Shown here one piece after another: positions 28,030 to 38,483 of a stretch of DNA of 64,000 bases. Source of the stretch: Calothrix sp. 336/3 (GTDB taxonomy: Bacteria; Cyanobacteriota; Cyanobacteriia; Cyanobacteriales; Nostocaceae); NCBI RefSeq assembly GCF_000734895.2, contig NZ_CP011382.1, positions 3,140,700-3,204,699 of the forward strand. Direction: 5' to 3'. Made by a program: the position numbers and the translations under genes. The notes below the pieces were generated by a model that saw nothing but the letters and a program-made list of their open reading frames with translations, had not been told where the DNA came from and made no database searches. Positions within the stretch are counted from its first letter, which is position 1. Each line of letters opens with the position of its first letter.

Positions 28030-28199
28030 CCCTCTTTTGTTACTACGAGGAGAGAAAAATACTATCTCTACTCTGAAAACTAAACAAAATAATGAATTGT
28101 GCGGTCGCGTCTTAATTTTGTCATTTAAATTCCTTTATTGAAAAAAGACGTAAATATAATAATTTCGGATTATTCTTTCCCCAAGGTAACAAAAGAGGG
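28030..28199. repeat. 14-bp inverted repeat between RAYT and IS630
   Basis: CCCTCTTTTGTTAC at 28030-28043 is repeated as its exact reverse complement GTAACAAAAGAGGG at 28186-28199, with 142 AT-rich bases between. It lies directly upstream of the RAYT gene, and its right arm ends 4 bases before the IS630 target TA. It could be a RAYT-linked palindromic element or an older MITE end; neither is shown. Confidence 0.6.
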
Positions 28200-28210
28200 T
28201 TTATACCAAT

Positions 28211-28705
28211 TCACGAAAAGCCTGATACAAATAAAGCATCAAGAATAAAATCCCAACCTGTGATGGAAGCAACAATTGATGTGTTTAATTGTGCCAACCG
28301 ATTCCAGATAAATTCTCTTAATTCATCTAAACTTGGGAAGCTTTCCCAAGTTAAATGCCTTTTAACTTCTTCCCACAATCTCTCTATGGGATTAACTTGA
28401 GGTGTATGTGGAGGTTGAAATAACAAAACTATGTTTTCTGGTACTTTCAGATGCTGGCTTAAATGAAAAGCTCCATTATCTAACTGAAGAATATGAATAT
28501 CTTGAGCATAAGTCTGTGAGAATTTTTCTAAAAAAATATTGAAACAGGCTGTATTTAAATGAGAGAATTCCCAGATAAAATACTCTCCAGTTAATGGTTC
28601 CACTAATCCATATAAATAAAAATTATCCCGCTTCCATTGCATAATGCCGATGGGCTTAACTCCTTTTTTAGTAATTAGTCTCCCAGCTTCAGTCTTCAAT
28701 CCCAC
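28211..28705 (-). CDS. IS630 transposase, catalytic part (orfB)
   Basis: 164 residues from the first ATG, but the same frame is open upstream to the frameshift site and includes the first DDE block (RYWCGDESRVG, encoded around 28710-28740), so the true product is the orfA-orfB fusion. The remaining catalytic residues are visible: IHILQLDNGAFHLS (second Asp) and TPQVNPIERLWEEVKRHL (final Glu). The gene fills the left part of the element up to the inverted repeat. A stand-alone orfB protein would lack the first Asp and be inactive. Confidence 0.88.
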   Translation of the reverse strand: MGLKTEAGRLITKKGVKPIGIMQWKRDNFYLYGLVEPLTGEYFIWEFSHLNTACFNIFLEKFSQTYAQDIHILQLDNGAFHLSQHLKVPENIVLLFQPPHTPQVNPIERLWEEVKRHLTWESFPSLDELREFIWNRLAQLNTSIVASITGWDFILDALFVSGFS

Positions 28706-28782
28706 ACGGCTTTCGTCCCCACACCAATATCTAATTGTTTTTTGTCTATCTACTGGTGCTATGACGTGTTTTTTTATTACTT

Positions 28783-29283
28783 CTAAGTATTGTGGCAGTT
28801 TTTTTTAAATTCTAATTCTGCTTCGCTATCGTATTTTATACCTACTGCTCGCGGCACTTTTAGCTTTGCTTTCATTTGATAGCGCACTGTATCGTGTACT
28901 ACTTTATATGATGCTTCTATCCCTTCTACTGCTTTTAACCATGTTCGTATTTCCTCATAACTTTTGAATCCCTCCGATTCTTGAAGCTCTTTGTCTAGCT
29001 GCTCTCTTACTTGTAAGCTAATTATTGCTGGTCGCCCTGGACTCTTTTTCGTTGTTAATAGACCCTTAATCCCTGACTCTTGATACTCTTTCAACCATCT
29101 TTGTACCGTTACCCTTGCCCTTCCTACTACCACCGCTACGTCTTGTATTGTTTTCACCTGTCCTATTTTCAGTAAATACAAAGCTTGAATCCGTTCGAGA
29201 TTTGATGCTGTTTTTTGTTTTCTCAGCAGTTCATGTAATTCCTCTACTGACTCTGTTATTTCTACTTTGGTGACTCCAGCCAT
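28783..29283 (-). CDS. IS630 transposase, DNA-binding part (orfA)
   Basis: 166 residues. N-terminal paired helix-turn-helix region that recognises the terminal repeats: TIQDVAVVVGRARVTVQRWLKEY, then the winged part KSPGRPAIISLQVREQLDKE. It ends just after the A8 slippery run (EFKKNCHNT). Start ATG at 29283 lies about 57 bases inside the right end of the element. Full transposase needs a -1 shift into orfB. Confidence 0.88.
   Translation of the reverse strand: MAGVTKVEITESVEELHELLRKQKTASNLERIQALYLLKIGQVKTIQDVAVVVGRARVTVQRWLKEYQESGIKGLLTTKKSPGRPAIISLQVREQLDKELQESEGFKSYEEIRTWLKAVEGIEASYKVVHDTVRYQMKAKLKVPRAVGIKYDSEAELEFKKNCHNT
28799..28806 (-). other. probable -1 frameshift site of the IS630 transposase
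   Basis: On the coding strand the sequence is TTT followed by eight A and then CTGCC. In the orfA frame it reads TTT-AAA-AAA-AAC-TGC; after a -1 slip it reads AAA-CTG-CCA-CAA (K-L-P-Q-Y-L-E-V-I) and continues through W-C-G-D-E-S into orfB without a stop. Confidence 0.75.
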
Positions 29284-29466
29284 CTTTGCTTGCTCATATT
29301 TATTCCTTATCTATCTGTATCATATTTTTCGTTAATTGGTATTACCCAGCTTTACACGAGATTACTACAATAAAAAAGATGAGCGCGATCGCCCATCCTT
29401 TAATCATCATTTATTCAGCAATCAGAAAGTTATTAAAAACCCCTAATTGTCCCTATTCAAAAAACA

Positions 29467-31204
<1,738 letters not shown>

Positions 31205-31325
31205 ATACCGATTCAAAAAATGTTTACGACAGATACCCCACCCGCCCTATCGGGCACCCTCCCCGAAATCGGGGGGCTGGGGAGGGGTTTTGTCCATGTG
31301 TCGTATTGTTTTTTCAAATTGGTAT
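31205..31325. repeat. 121-bp MITE-like repeat
   Basis: Starts ATACCGATTCAAAAAATG and ends TTTTTTCAAATTGGTAT, giving imperfect terminal inverted repeats of about 30 bp (both reading TACGACA 20 bases in). The interior is a GC-rich palindromic stretch (CCCTATCGGGC and CCCCGAAATCGGGG). Its ends recur at 6283-6614. The outermost ATACCAATT also matches the IS630 element here, and TA flanks fit IS630-type insertion. Confidence 0.7.
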
Positions 31326-31359
31326 TACATTCTGCAAACTCTAACTGTGAGTGGATTTT

Positions 31360-31623
31360 ATGATAAAACACTATATTCTCAGCTTGAATCCCACCGCCAA
31401 GCATGAGTGGGATAGATGCATTCTGCGTGAACCCTTGACTGCCAAACGTCCAGATATTGCTAAGTTAGTTGCGGAAGTTGTGGGAACAGATGCGGGTAAT
31501 TACTTGGTAAGTGTCAATATTGAAGTCAAGGTATTAGAGCAAACTGTTGCGACTCAGACAGAGCAACTGACATTGAATTTTGCTGAAGTCAACGAAAAAC
31601 CCCATCTCAGAGAAGTTGCCTAA
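31360..31623 (+). CDS. short hypothetical protein
   Basis: About 87 residues from ATG at 31360 (MIKHYILSLNPTAKHEW); the frame is open slightly upstream into the MITE. Balanced composition with regular hydrophobic spacing (DIAKLVAEVV, NYLVSVNIEVKVLEQ) suggests a real or recently real gene. I recognise no family. A hairpin follows 16 bases after the stop. It could be the C-terminal remainder of a longer gene interrupted by the MITE. Confidence 0.4.
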   Translation: MIKHYILSLNPTAKHEWDRCILREPLTAKRPDIAKLVAEVVGTDAGNYLVSVNIEVKVLEQTVATQTEQLTLNFAEVNEKPHLREVA

Positions 31624-31639
31624 TCCTATAATTGAGAAA

Positions 31640-31659
31640 CCCGACTTTTTTGAGTCGGG
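31640..31659. terminator. hairpin, possible terminator
   Basis: Perfect 7-bp stem CCCGACT/AGTCGGG around TTTTTG. No U-run follows in the plus direction; on the minus strand a TTTCTC follows. Position after the short gene suggests transcription ending, weakly. Confidence 0.4.
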
Positions 31660-31788
31660 AATATCGCAACTTAATTAATGGGATAATTTGCTTCTAAGCT
31701 GATGTGCAGCTAAATTGGATAAGTCGAAAACGCAAAATAATTTTACTGTGGGACGGCTTGTCCATTTCCAATATACAAATTAAATACG

Positions 31789-32940
31789 TTAGGGCTTAAT
31801 TGGCAATACTCTTAACAATAACTGGGCAATTTGTTGGTTAATGTTTACCACATCAAAACGTTGGCTAGCACTTAATCGGGCATTTTCCGCAATCTTCCCT
31901 GTCTTTTCGCGATGGTGGAAACAATCACTAATAACTAATGCCAAATCTTCTGATTTTCCTGGTTCTACTAAGAAACCATTCACCTCGTTTTCGACTAGCT
32001 CCATTGCTCCCCCAGCTTTCGCGGCAATTATTGGTTTTCCACAAAGCATTGCTTCTACAATAACTCTCCCAAAGGGTTCGGGTGCGGTGGAAGTGTGAGT
32101 AACAACATCACAAGCTGCCATTAATTGGGGAATATCAGAGCGGAAACCGAGAAATTTTACGCGATTTGTTAGTCCTAAATCTGCCACTTGTTGATGCAAT
32201 TTTTGCACATAATCTTGTTCGCCAAAGAGTGCATCCCCAACTAGAATTACTGCCACATCCTCAGGACATTTGCTCAGAGCTTCCAAAAGGATATGCTGAC
32301 CCTTCCACGGAGCTAGACGGCTAAAATGCCCAACTATATATTTACCAGATAATCCTAGCTTTTCCCTCATTTCTTGGGCTGTAGACATTGGTATTTCATA
32401 GGTTTGGGGATGGAAGCCGTTGTAAACGATTTCCGTGATTTCTGAGCGTCCTCCAGCTTGGATAAAGGCGGTTTTACTGGCTTGGGAATTGGCGATGACT
32501 AGGGAGGCAAAGCGGTTAGCTAGGGTGACAGCAACACGGCGATTTGTATTACTAAAATGTTCTGGAGAGAGAATATCATGGAGATGATAAATCAGAGGGC
32601 GATCGCTCAAAAAACTTCCCAAGGCTCCCACAACTAAAGCTTTTTGAGTATTGGCATAAATACAATCATAATTTTTTGCTAGTTGGGCAACTTTTTGTAC
32701 TAATGGTATGAGTTGTCCCACACTACCTAAAGCTTGAAATAGGGAACTTTCCTTCCGAACTTGTAAGGATTTCTGAGTCAGAATCTGTACAGGAATTTGA
32801 TTTTCTTGGAGAATATTTTTAAATTCACCATCGGCAAATAAACCGACTAAGCTAGTTTCTCTATAGGGTTTGGCAATATCAATTAAACATAACTCTGCAC
32901 CACCAGGTTTACCACTTTGGTCAAGAAATAGTATTTTCAT
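31789..32940 (-). CDS. glycosyltransferase family 4
   Basis: About 383 residues from the preferred start MKILFLDQSG at 32940. GT-B retaining glycosyltransferase: N-terminal acceptor domain with KPGGAELCLIDIA; C-terminal nucleotide-sugar domain with KYIVGHFSRLAPWKGQHILLEA, VKFLGFRSDIPQLMAACDVVTH and the EX7E-type region TAPEPFGRVIVEAMLCGKPIIA. Probably builds a surface polysaccharide or glycolipid; substrate unknown. It is followed upstream on the same strand by another GT4 about 100 bases away, so they form a small sugar operon. No membrane helix. Confidence 0.9.
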   Translation of the reverse strand: MKILFLDQSGKPGGAELCLIDIAKPYRETSLVGLFADGEFKNILQENQIPVQILTQKSLQVRKESSLFQALGSVGQLIPLVQKVAQLAKNYDCIYANTQKALVVGALGSFLSDRPLIYHLHDILSPEHFSNTNRRVAVTLANRFASLVIANSQASKTAFIQAGGRSEITEIVYNGFHPQTYEIPMSTAQEMREKLGLSGKYIVGHFSRLAPWKGQHILLEALSKCPEDVAVILVGDALFGEQDYVQKLHQQVADLGLTNRVKFLGFRSDIPQLMAACDVVTHTSTAPEPFGRVIVEAMLCGKPIIAAKAGGAMELVENEVNGFLVEPGKSEDLALVISDCFHHREKTGKIAENARLSASQRFDVVNINQQIAQLLLRVLPIKP

Positions 32941-33042
32941 CTGTATCAATTAGGTAATAGGGAGTAATGAGATTTTTTACTAATAATCTGGTTGAATTTA
33001 GCTACATTTGTGCAAAATCCCTTCCCAGAAATTTCTTTCCCA

Positions 33043-34191
33043 TTACTTAGCTAAGATGATTTCTCTGATATCCATGGCAATTTTATCCCAATCGTAATTA
33101 TTGACAGCGTAGTCACGACATTCTTGAGTGCTAGGTAGGGAAATTTTGCCTAGAAGTATTTGTTCGAGTTTGTCGGCGATCGCCCCCACTGTAATGGAAT
33201 CAGTAATCAATTCCGGGGAAAACTGTTGGAGAATTTCCGGCATTCCTCCCACGGGTGTACAAACCACAGGAGTACCACAGGATAAGGATTCTACCACTGC
33301 TAACCCAAACCCTTCAAAGGATTGACTGGGCATAATCGTAAAATCTGCCGCTTGGTAAGCAACTGGTAGCAACTCATCGGGGAGAAAACCCAAAAACTTG
33401 ACTTGCTCATCTAATCCTAAATCCAACGCTTGCTGTTGTAGAGCTGCTTGGATATGTCCCCTACCGGCGATCGCCAACCAAAAATCTGGTACTCTCGGTT
33501 TAATTTCTGCCAATGCTGTCAGTAACTTATCAATCCCCACACGATGTACTAAGCGTCGGGAAGTAAAAATAATTTTTCTATCTGATTTCCAGCCAAGTTT
33601 TTCCCTAGCTGCTTGTTTTGATAAACAGGGTTGGAAATGCTGAATATCCACACCACCAGGAATCACATAGATTTTTTCCCAGGGTATTTGATAGTTGTTG
33701 TGTAAAATTTTACCAAAAGCCTTACTCAAAACAATGAAGCGATCGCAACGATTATAGGTTCTTTGCTCCACTACGTAACGTTTCAAAATTTGCCCTAATC
33801 CAGCTCTCACCACTTCCTCTTGCGTCTCAGAAGCCCAAGGACCATGAAAATTAAAGGTAATTGGTACGTTTTTCGGTAATAAATCTAAAATTGGCAGACT
33901 ATATAAGGCAAAATGTAGATTGACTGCATCTGGTTGACTAATTCGAGTTTTTTGAAAATTACTGCGAATTGCCCACAGTCTTTTGACAATAGAACTATCA
34001 GGTGTCGCTAAATTGGTAAACTTGATCGGAGAATCCTCATCTGTATCTGGCAAACCCAAACCACACAGTTCCACTTGATCATGGTTTGCTACCAGTCTTT
34101 GAGTTAATTCATATACGTATCTTTCCAAACCTCCAGGTGTCAGTGGAAACCAGCCCAATCCTAAACAGAGAATTGATGCAGGTTTTGACAT
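33043..34191 (-). CDS. glycosyltransferase family 4
   Basis: About 382 residues from MSKPASILCLG at 34191; an open frame continues 30 bases upstream. GT-B fold: GLGWFPLTPGGLERYVYELTQRL at the N-terminus, then RKIIFTSRRLVHRVGIDKLL, VKFLGFLPDELLPVAYQAADFTIMPS and the EX7E motif FEGFGLAVVESLSCGTPVVCT. It is the upstream gene of the pair with 31789-32940. The RxxxxGID form resembles hexosyltransferases of cell-surface glycan synthesis. Acceptor and donor cannot be told. Confidence 0.9.
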   Translation of the reverse strand: MSKPASILCLGLGWFPLTPGGLERYVYELTQRLVANHDQVELCGLGLPDTDEDSPIKFTNLATPDSSIVKRLWAIRSNFQKTRISQPDAVNLHFALYSLPILDLLPKNVPITFNFHGPWASETQEEVVRAGLGQILKRYVVEQRTYNRCDRFIVLSKAFGKILHNNYQIPWEKIYVIPGGVDIQHFQPCLSKQAAREKLGWKSDRKIIFTSRRLVHRVGIDKLLTALAEIKPRVPDFWLAIAGRGHIQAALQQQALDLGLDEQVKFLGFLPDELLPVAYQAADFTIMPSQSFEGFGLAVVESLSCGTPVVCTPVGGMPEILQQFSPELITDSITVGAIADKLEQILLGKISLPSTQECRDYAVNNYDWDKIAMDIREIILAK

Positions 34192-34221
34192 CTGGGTTAT
34201 TTTTGTGCATTCCACTCCCAT

Positions 34222-35073
34222 TACTCCAATAAAATCTCTGGGTTGATAATGTTAGCTTTTACTTTAATTTCTACCATCTTTGTGTACTGCAAAAATTAAA
34301 AAAAAATGATGGCTACTTTAGTTATATTCTATGACACTATTTCTCATCAGCATGATTTGTCTTACTTCTTTGTGATATTTCAATATTATCTATCTTTACT
34401 CAAATATTAAAGATAAGAATATATTTTTTGTTTCCACATCTAGGGATATTATTCATAGGCAAATCAAGATATTTCTTGATATTTTATATTTACATCTATC
34501 CCTTGATACACTTAGATAATCTTTCGGCATTCAGATAAGTATTTCATAGTTCTTTCATTTTAGAAATCACAAATATTCTCTTGAATCGCCATGCACCATA
34601 AACACTTAGCTTGGTAAAATATAAAAAAATATTATCGTTTAGATGAATACTCCTGCTTCACTCGTCTTTTCTTGCAATTCTCATATCCCATGGGAATTAT
34701 AAAATTACCAATGTCCCTAAATATAAAAAGAAAACTTTACAATATGATTTGGTAGATAAACTTTTGATGAAATAGTTATTTCTGATAAGATAAAAGATGT
34801 TCATGTTTTAATTGCTTTTAGCTCACAACCTATCAAGAAATTTGTGCAGTAGATAATATAAATAAACATTCACGGGAATCCGATTTGATTGTTGAAAATA
34901 TACCTAGTGGCATGGCAATTAGGAAAGAACAGCTATAAACCTTATCTAATATACTATTTGAGCCAGTTGGCGTGTTAGGGGGGGGTAAGTACCATTCACG
35001 GTGATTTGGGATGATTCAGAATCACATTGCTAGCTATATATGGGACAATATTAACTTATATTAAGCTAAAAAT
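34222..35073. other. 850-bp AT-rich gene-free region
   Basis: No ORF of gene quality on either strand. Long AT-rich stretches, a G8 run at 34978-34985, and a short open stretch around 34840-34940 that may be a decayed gene piece. Divergent promoters for the glycosyltransferase pair and the ABC ATPase must lie at its two ends. No repeat or RNA recognised. Confidence 0.5.
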
Positions 35074-35115
35074 TTGCTGTTCATCCCGTCTTTTCCCCTT
35101 GTAAGTGAGTCACCC

Positions 35116-35967
35116 ATGTCCGTTGCTCTATCTCTGGAAAACGTCCATAAAGTTTACAATAACCGTGCTGTAGTCAATGATCTATCCTTCAGTATTCAAG
35201 CTGGAGAAATGTTTGGTTTGTTAGGTCCCAATGGTGCCGGAAAATCGACTACGATTCGGATGCTGACAACTTTAACTAAAGCAACCCAGGGAAAAATTGA
35301 GATTTTTGGTTATGATGTGGCTCGTCAACCCATGTTAGCCAAGCAATCGATTGGTGTGGTGTTGCAACAAATCAGCGTCGATGGAGATTTGACAGTTTGG
35401 GAAAATATGGAATTGCAGGGAAGACTGCATCACATTCCCAATCCCCAACGACAAAGGGTAATTAATCAGTGGTTGGAATATGTCGAGTTAACCGAGAAAC
35501 GCCATGATTTAGTGAAAACACTTTCCGGAGGGATGAAGCGAAGGTTACAAATAGCCAGAGCATTACTACATCAGCCACAAATTTTATTTTTAGACGAACC
35601 AACGGTAGGATTGGATCCTCAAACTCGTCGAAGGTTATGGGAAATTATTCGAGATTTAAATAAACAGGGCATGACAATGTTATTAACCACCCATTATATG
35701 GAAGAGGTGGAATATCTTTGTAACCGTATTGGCATTATGGATAGTGGTAATTTGATTTCTCTGGGAACCTTGCCAGAATTACGTTCTCGCTATGGTGAAG
35801 GTTTAGTGATGAAACAGGTAGAGGATAGATGGGAATATCTTTTTTTCCCTACCTTACAAGCAGCAAATACTTACTTAGATGAGCAAGAAGATAAAACGGG
35901 AATGATGGTGCGTCCTTCTAATTTAGAGGATATTTTTGTAGAGTTAACAGGCAGACAATTGGATTAA
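35116..35967 (+). CDS. ABC transporter ATPase, DrrA/NodI-like
   Basis: About 283 residues from ATG at 35116 (MSVALSLENVHKVYNN). ATPase of an exporter of the DrrA/CcmA group: Walker A GPNGAGKSTTIRML, signature LSGGMKRRLQIARAL, Walker B ILFLDEPTVGLDPQTRR, switch LLTTHYMEE, and the C-terminal NLEDIFVELTGRQLD typical of this group. Its membrane permease is not next to it: the following gene is a Uma2 nuclease. The partner must be elsewhere. Substrate unknown. Confidence 0.92.
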   Translation: MSVALSLENVHKVYNNRAVVNDLSFSIQAGEMFGLLGPNGAGKSTTIRMLTTLTKATQGKIEIFGYDVARQPMLAKQSIGVVLQQISVDGDLTVWENMELQGRLHHIPNPQRQRVINQWLEYVELTEKRHDLVKTLSGGMKRRLQIARALLHQPQILFLDEPTVGLDPQTRRRLWEIIRDLNKQGMTMLLTTHYMEEVEYLCNRIGIMDSGNLISLGTLPELRSRYGEGLVMKQVEDRWEYLFFPTLQAANTYLDEQEDKTGMMVRPSNLEDIFVELTGRQLD

Positions 35968-36029
35968 GTTTGAGATTAACTTTTTGGATAAGATAAAATC
36001 AGAGCCGAGCTATCTTTCCACAAATACTC

Positions 36030-36806
36030 ATGTATCAACCCATACCACCCCGCCCTCCTTGGGAAACCCTACCCACCATGTATGATTTACCTAGTGAGTT
36101 AATAGGGGAATCCGGTTTGCCAGATGAGTTTCACATTTTTCAGCCGAGGTTACTGAACGAAACCTGTCAACCTGGGAATTATCCAGAGTCAGAAATATTG
36201 TTGGCTACGGACTTGAATTTATATTATGATCCACGCCATTTTCTCTGGTACAAGCGTCCTGATTGGTATTTGGTGCTGGGTGTGTCGCGCAGTACAGAAC
36301 AGCAAAGCTCGCGTTTGAGTTATGTTGTCTGGCAAGAGGGTGTAAATCCGTTCCTGATTGTGGAATTACTGTCACCAGGAACGGAAGGTGAGGATTTGGG
36401 ACAAACCCTGAGGGAAGTTAATCAACCTCCCACAAAATGGGAAGTTTATGAGCGGATTTTGCGCGTCCCCTATTACGTAGTTTATGACCGTTATGAGAAT
36501 AATTTCCGCGCTTTCCGTCTCAGTGGTGCTTGCTACGAACCAGTAGCTTTATCCGAATCTGGTTTATGGTTGCCAGAAATCGGATTAGGTTTGGGTTTAT
36601 GGCAGGGTTCCTATGAAGGAATGACTGGTTTATGGCTACGTTGGTATGATGGGCAAGGTTGGATACCTACCCAAGTAGAAAGAATAGAGCAGGAGCGGCA
36701 ACGGGCAGAAACCGAACGTCAAAGGGCAGAAACTGAACGTCAGCGAGCAGAAAAACTAGCTGAATATTTACGCTCCCAGGGTATTAACCCAGATGAGTTA
36801 CCGTAG
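36030..36806 (+). CDS. Uma2-family (DUF820) putative endonuclease
   Basis: 258 residues. Cyanobacterial Uma2 protein of the PD-(D/E)XK fold: KRPDWYLVLGVSR and PFLIVELLSPGTEGEDLG provide the Asp and Glu positions, followed by KWEVYERILRVPYYVVYDRYEN. The C-terminus has three near-identical heptad-like copies of ERQRAET and a short tail LRSQGINPDELP, forming a charged coiled coil. DNA cleavage is inferred from the fold; biological role of these multicopy proteins is unknown. Single gene. Confidence 0.88.
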   Translation: MYQPIPPRPPWETLPTMYDLPSELIGESGLPDEFHIFQPRLLNETCQPGNYPESEILLATDLNLYYDPRHFLWYKRPDWYLVLGVSRSTEQQSSRLSYVVWQEGVNPFLIVELLSPGTEGEDLGQTLREVNQPPTKWEVYERILRVPYYVVYDRYENNFRAFRLSGACYEPVALSESGLWLPEIGLGLGLWQGSYEGMTGLWLRWYDGQGWIPTQVERIEQERQRAETERQRAETERQRAEKLAEYLRSQGINPDELP

Positions 36807-36819
36807 TTACCATCTAGTA

Positions 36820-37500
36820 TTAGCCTCCGATTTGTTTGAGTACTGCTTCTACCCTAGCGACACTATCCTGTTTTCCTTGTTGTGCGTAAGCATCCCGTGC
36901 TTTTTTAAAGTAGGCGATCGCCTCTTTGGCTTTACCATATTTTTTGAGGATATTTCCCCGTAATTCATAGACTTGGGGATTTCTCGGATCGAGTTTTGCT
37001 AATTGAACATATGCCCAACCAGCATTTTCATACTCACCCTGACGCATCAAGATTGTTGCCAATCCCAGATAGGCATTCACATGATTACGATTAGCTTGAA
37101 TGGCTTGGCGGTAGGCATTTTTTGCCCCCTTAATATCACCTAAAGTGGCACTAACATAGCCCAGAGCGTACTGATAGTCACCGTTATTGGGATTTAAAGC
37201 CACCGCTCGCTTATAGGCTGCCAAGGAAGCTCTCATGTTATTTTGGATAGCATATAAATAACCAATACCAGAGTGAATACTGGCATTTTTTGGCTCTAGG
37301 CTTGCAGCTTGTTGATAGATAGCGATCGCCCCATTATAATCACCAGCATCCACCAATTTGCGACCTTCATTCAGCAATTCCCTGACTCTTTGAGTACTTT
37401 TCTGTGCTACCAAAACCTGAGCTTCAGCCGCCGTTGGAACGATTGTGGTAATACCTCCAAGGAGGAAAATACTAATTAGCAGAGATGTTCGATTATACAC
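36820..37500 (-). CDS. exported TPR protein
   Basis: 226 residues. Signal peptide at residues 1-28 (LLISIFLLGGITTIVPTAAEAQ), then about five tetratricopeptide repeats covering the rest (for example GDYNGAIAIYQQAASLEPKN, NMRASLAAYKRAVALNPNN, GDIKGAKNAYRQAIQANRNH). Probably a periplasmic scaffold for protein-protein contact. It converges on the Uma2 gene with 13 bases between stops. No further function is visible. Confidence 0.85.
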   Translation of the reverse strand: MYNRTSLLISIFLLGGITTIVPTAAEAQVLVAQKSTQRVRELLNEGRKLVDAGDYNGAIAIYQQAASLEPKNASIHSGIGYLYAIQNNMRASLAAYKRAVALNPNNGDYQYALGYVSATLGDIKGAKNAYRQAIQANRNHVNAYLGLATILMRQGEYENAGWAYVQLAKLDPRNPQVYELRGNILKKYGKAKEAIAYFKKARDAYAQQGKQDSVARVEAVLKQIGG

Positions 37501-38068
37501 AGCAGACTACCTAAAAGTGCTAGCAACTTTTTCCAATCTCTTACAATTAATTAAGGGTGCTGAATTTCTATAATAGAAGCATGACAACACGCCAAAACCG
37601 AGAGATTGCATGAGGAAAAACACTTTTCCATCAAAATAATATATATACAGGAGACTTCTGATAGAAGCCAGGGTAAATGCCAAACCTTCAGTGTCAAAGG
37701 GATTGAAAGCTCTCCCTTTCCAGCCTTGAAGCTTTTCCCTGCTTGCAAAAATATCTGTTTGCAAGAATCCCATGACTGAGTATTCACTACTGATTCCTCA
37801 GAAATCAACACCAGCCTTGATTAGCGGTTAATCTGTGAAAACAAAATATACTTGTCTTAGCCAACTCAGAAAACTGAGTTTCACCAAATATTCAGACTAA
37901 CTACCTTATAGACTACAGTTTATGAGAAATGTTTCAGCTTGTTTTGCTACTAATTACCAGATAAAAAATCATAGATAATTATAATGATTAGCCATGATTA
38001 GCCATCATCAACTGTCCATACCAGGAGAGATGAAAATTTAGACTTTCCCCCTTACCCGTCAATTTCAA
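37501..38068. other. divergent intergenic region
   Basis: 568 bases between the TPR gene (leftward) and ybjQ (rightward). Contains a short direct repeat (ATGATTAGCC twice near 37984-38004). Two overlapping minus-strand ORFs have no protein-like pattern. Nothing else recognised. Confidence 0.45.
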
Positions 38069-38395
38069 ATGATATTAACTACAACAGATGTGATTCAGGG
38101 AAGAGTGATTGACTCCTATCTAGGTATTGTCACCGCAGAGGTAGTTTATGGTAGTAATTTCCTGCGGGACTTTTTCGCTAGCATCCGTGATGTCATTGGT
38201 GGACGTACAGCCAGTTATGAACGCTTGTTTGAAGAAGGACAACGTAAAGCCTTTGCAGAGCTAGAACAAAGAGCTGCGCGCCTAGGAGCCAACGCAATTG
38301 TGGGTATTGAAGTTGATACTGGTACAATCAATGTAGACCAATCTGGGGTTTTAATCTTAATTACTGCCACCGGAACCGCAGTCAAAATTAAGTAG
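38069..38395 (+). CDS. YbjQ-family protein
   Basis: 108 residues, full length for the YbjQ/UPF0145 family: ILTTTDVIQGRVIDSYLGIV, then SFRD-like FASIRDVIGGRTASYERLF, ARLGANAIVGIEVDTGTI and the final ITATGTAVKIK. The family forms small pentameric beta/alpha rings with suggested metal or ligand binding; exact role unknown. It lies 88 bases before the Ser/Thr kinase on the same strand and may share its transcript. Confidence 0.9.
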   Translation: MILTTTDVIQGRVIDSYLGIVTAEVVYGSNFLRDFFASIRDVIGGRTASYERLFEEGQRKAFAELEQRAARLGANAIVGIEVDTGTINVDQSGVLILITATGTAVKIK

Positions 38396-38483
38396 CCAAA
38401 ATCAACTCAAAAGAAAATTAACCGATGACTATTGCCAATTCCTTGACTTTGCAATAATAATTGCAGGAGATATAGGGAAGGCA

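Larger units (their letters stand above)
28204..29341 (-). mobile_element. complete IS630-family insertion sequence
   Basis: About 1.14 kb including a TA on each side (28204-28205 and 29340-29341), the target duplication expected of IS630/Tc1-like elements. Terminal inverted repeats of about 30 bp: the left begins ATACCAATTCACGAAAA, then GCCTGATACA; the right, as reverse complement, begins ATACCAATTAACGAAAA, then ATATGATACA. Inside are two transposase ORFs on the minus strand joined by a slippery A run. All parts are intact, so the element may be active. Confidence 0.9.

Noticed and set aside
35116..36806. ABC ATPase and next gene as an export pair
   Set aside because: The next gene is a soluble Uma2 nuclease with no membrane helix, so it cannot be the permease.
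37507..37811. Two overlapping minus-strand ORFs of 86-88 codons
   Set aside because: Overlap each other in different frames, Cys/Ser/Phe-rich without pattern, no ribosome site.
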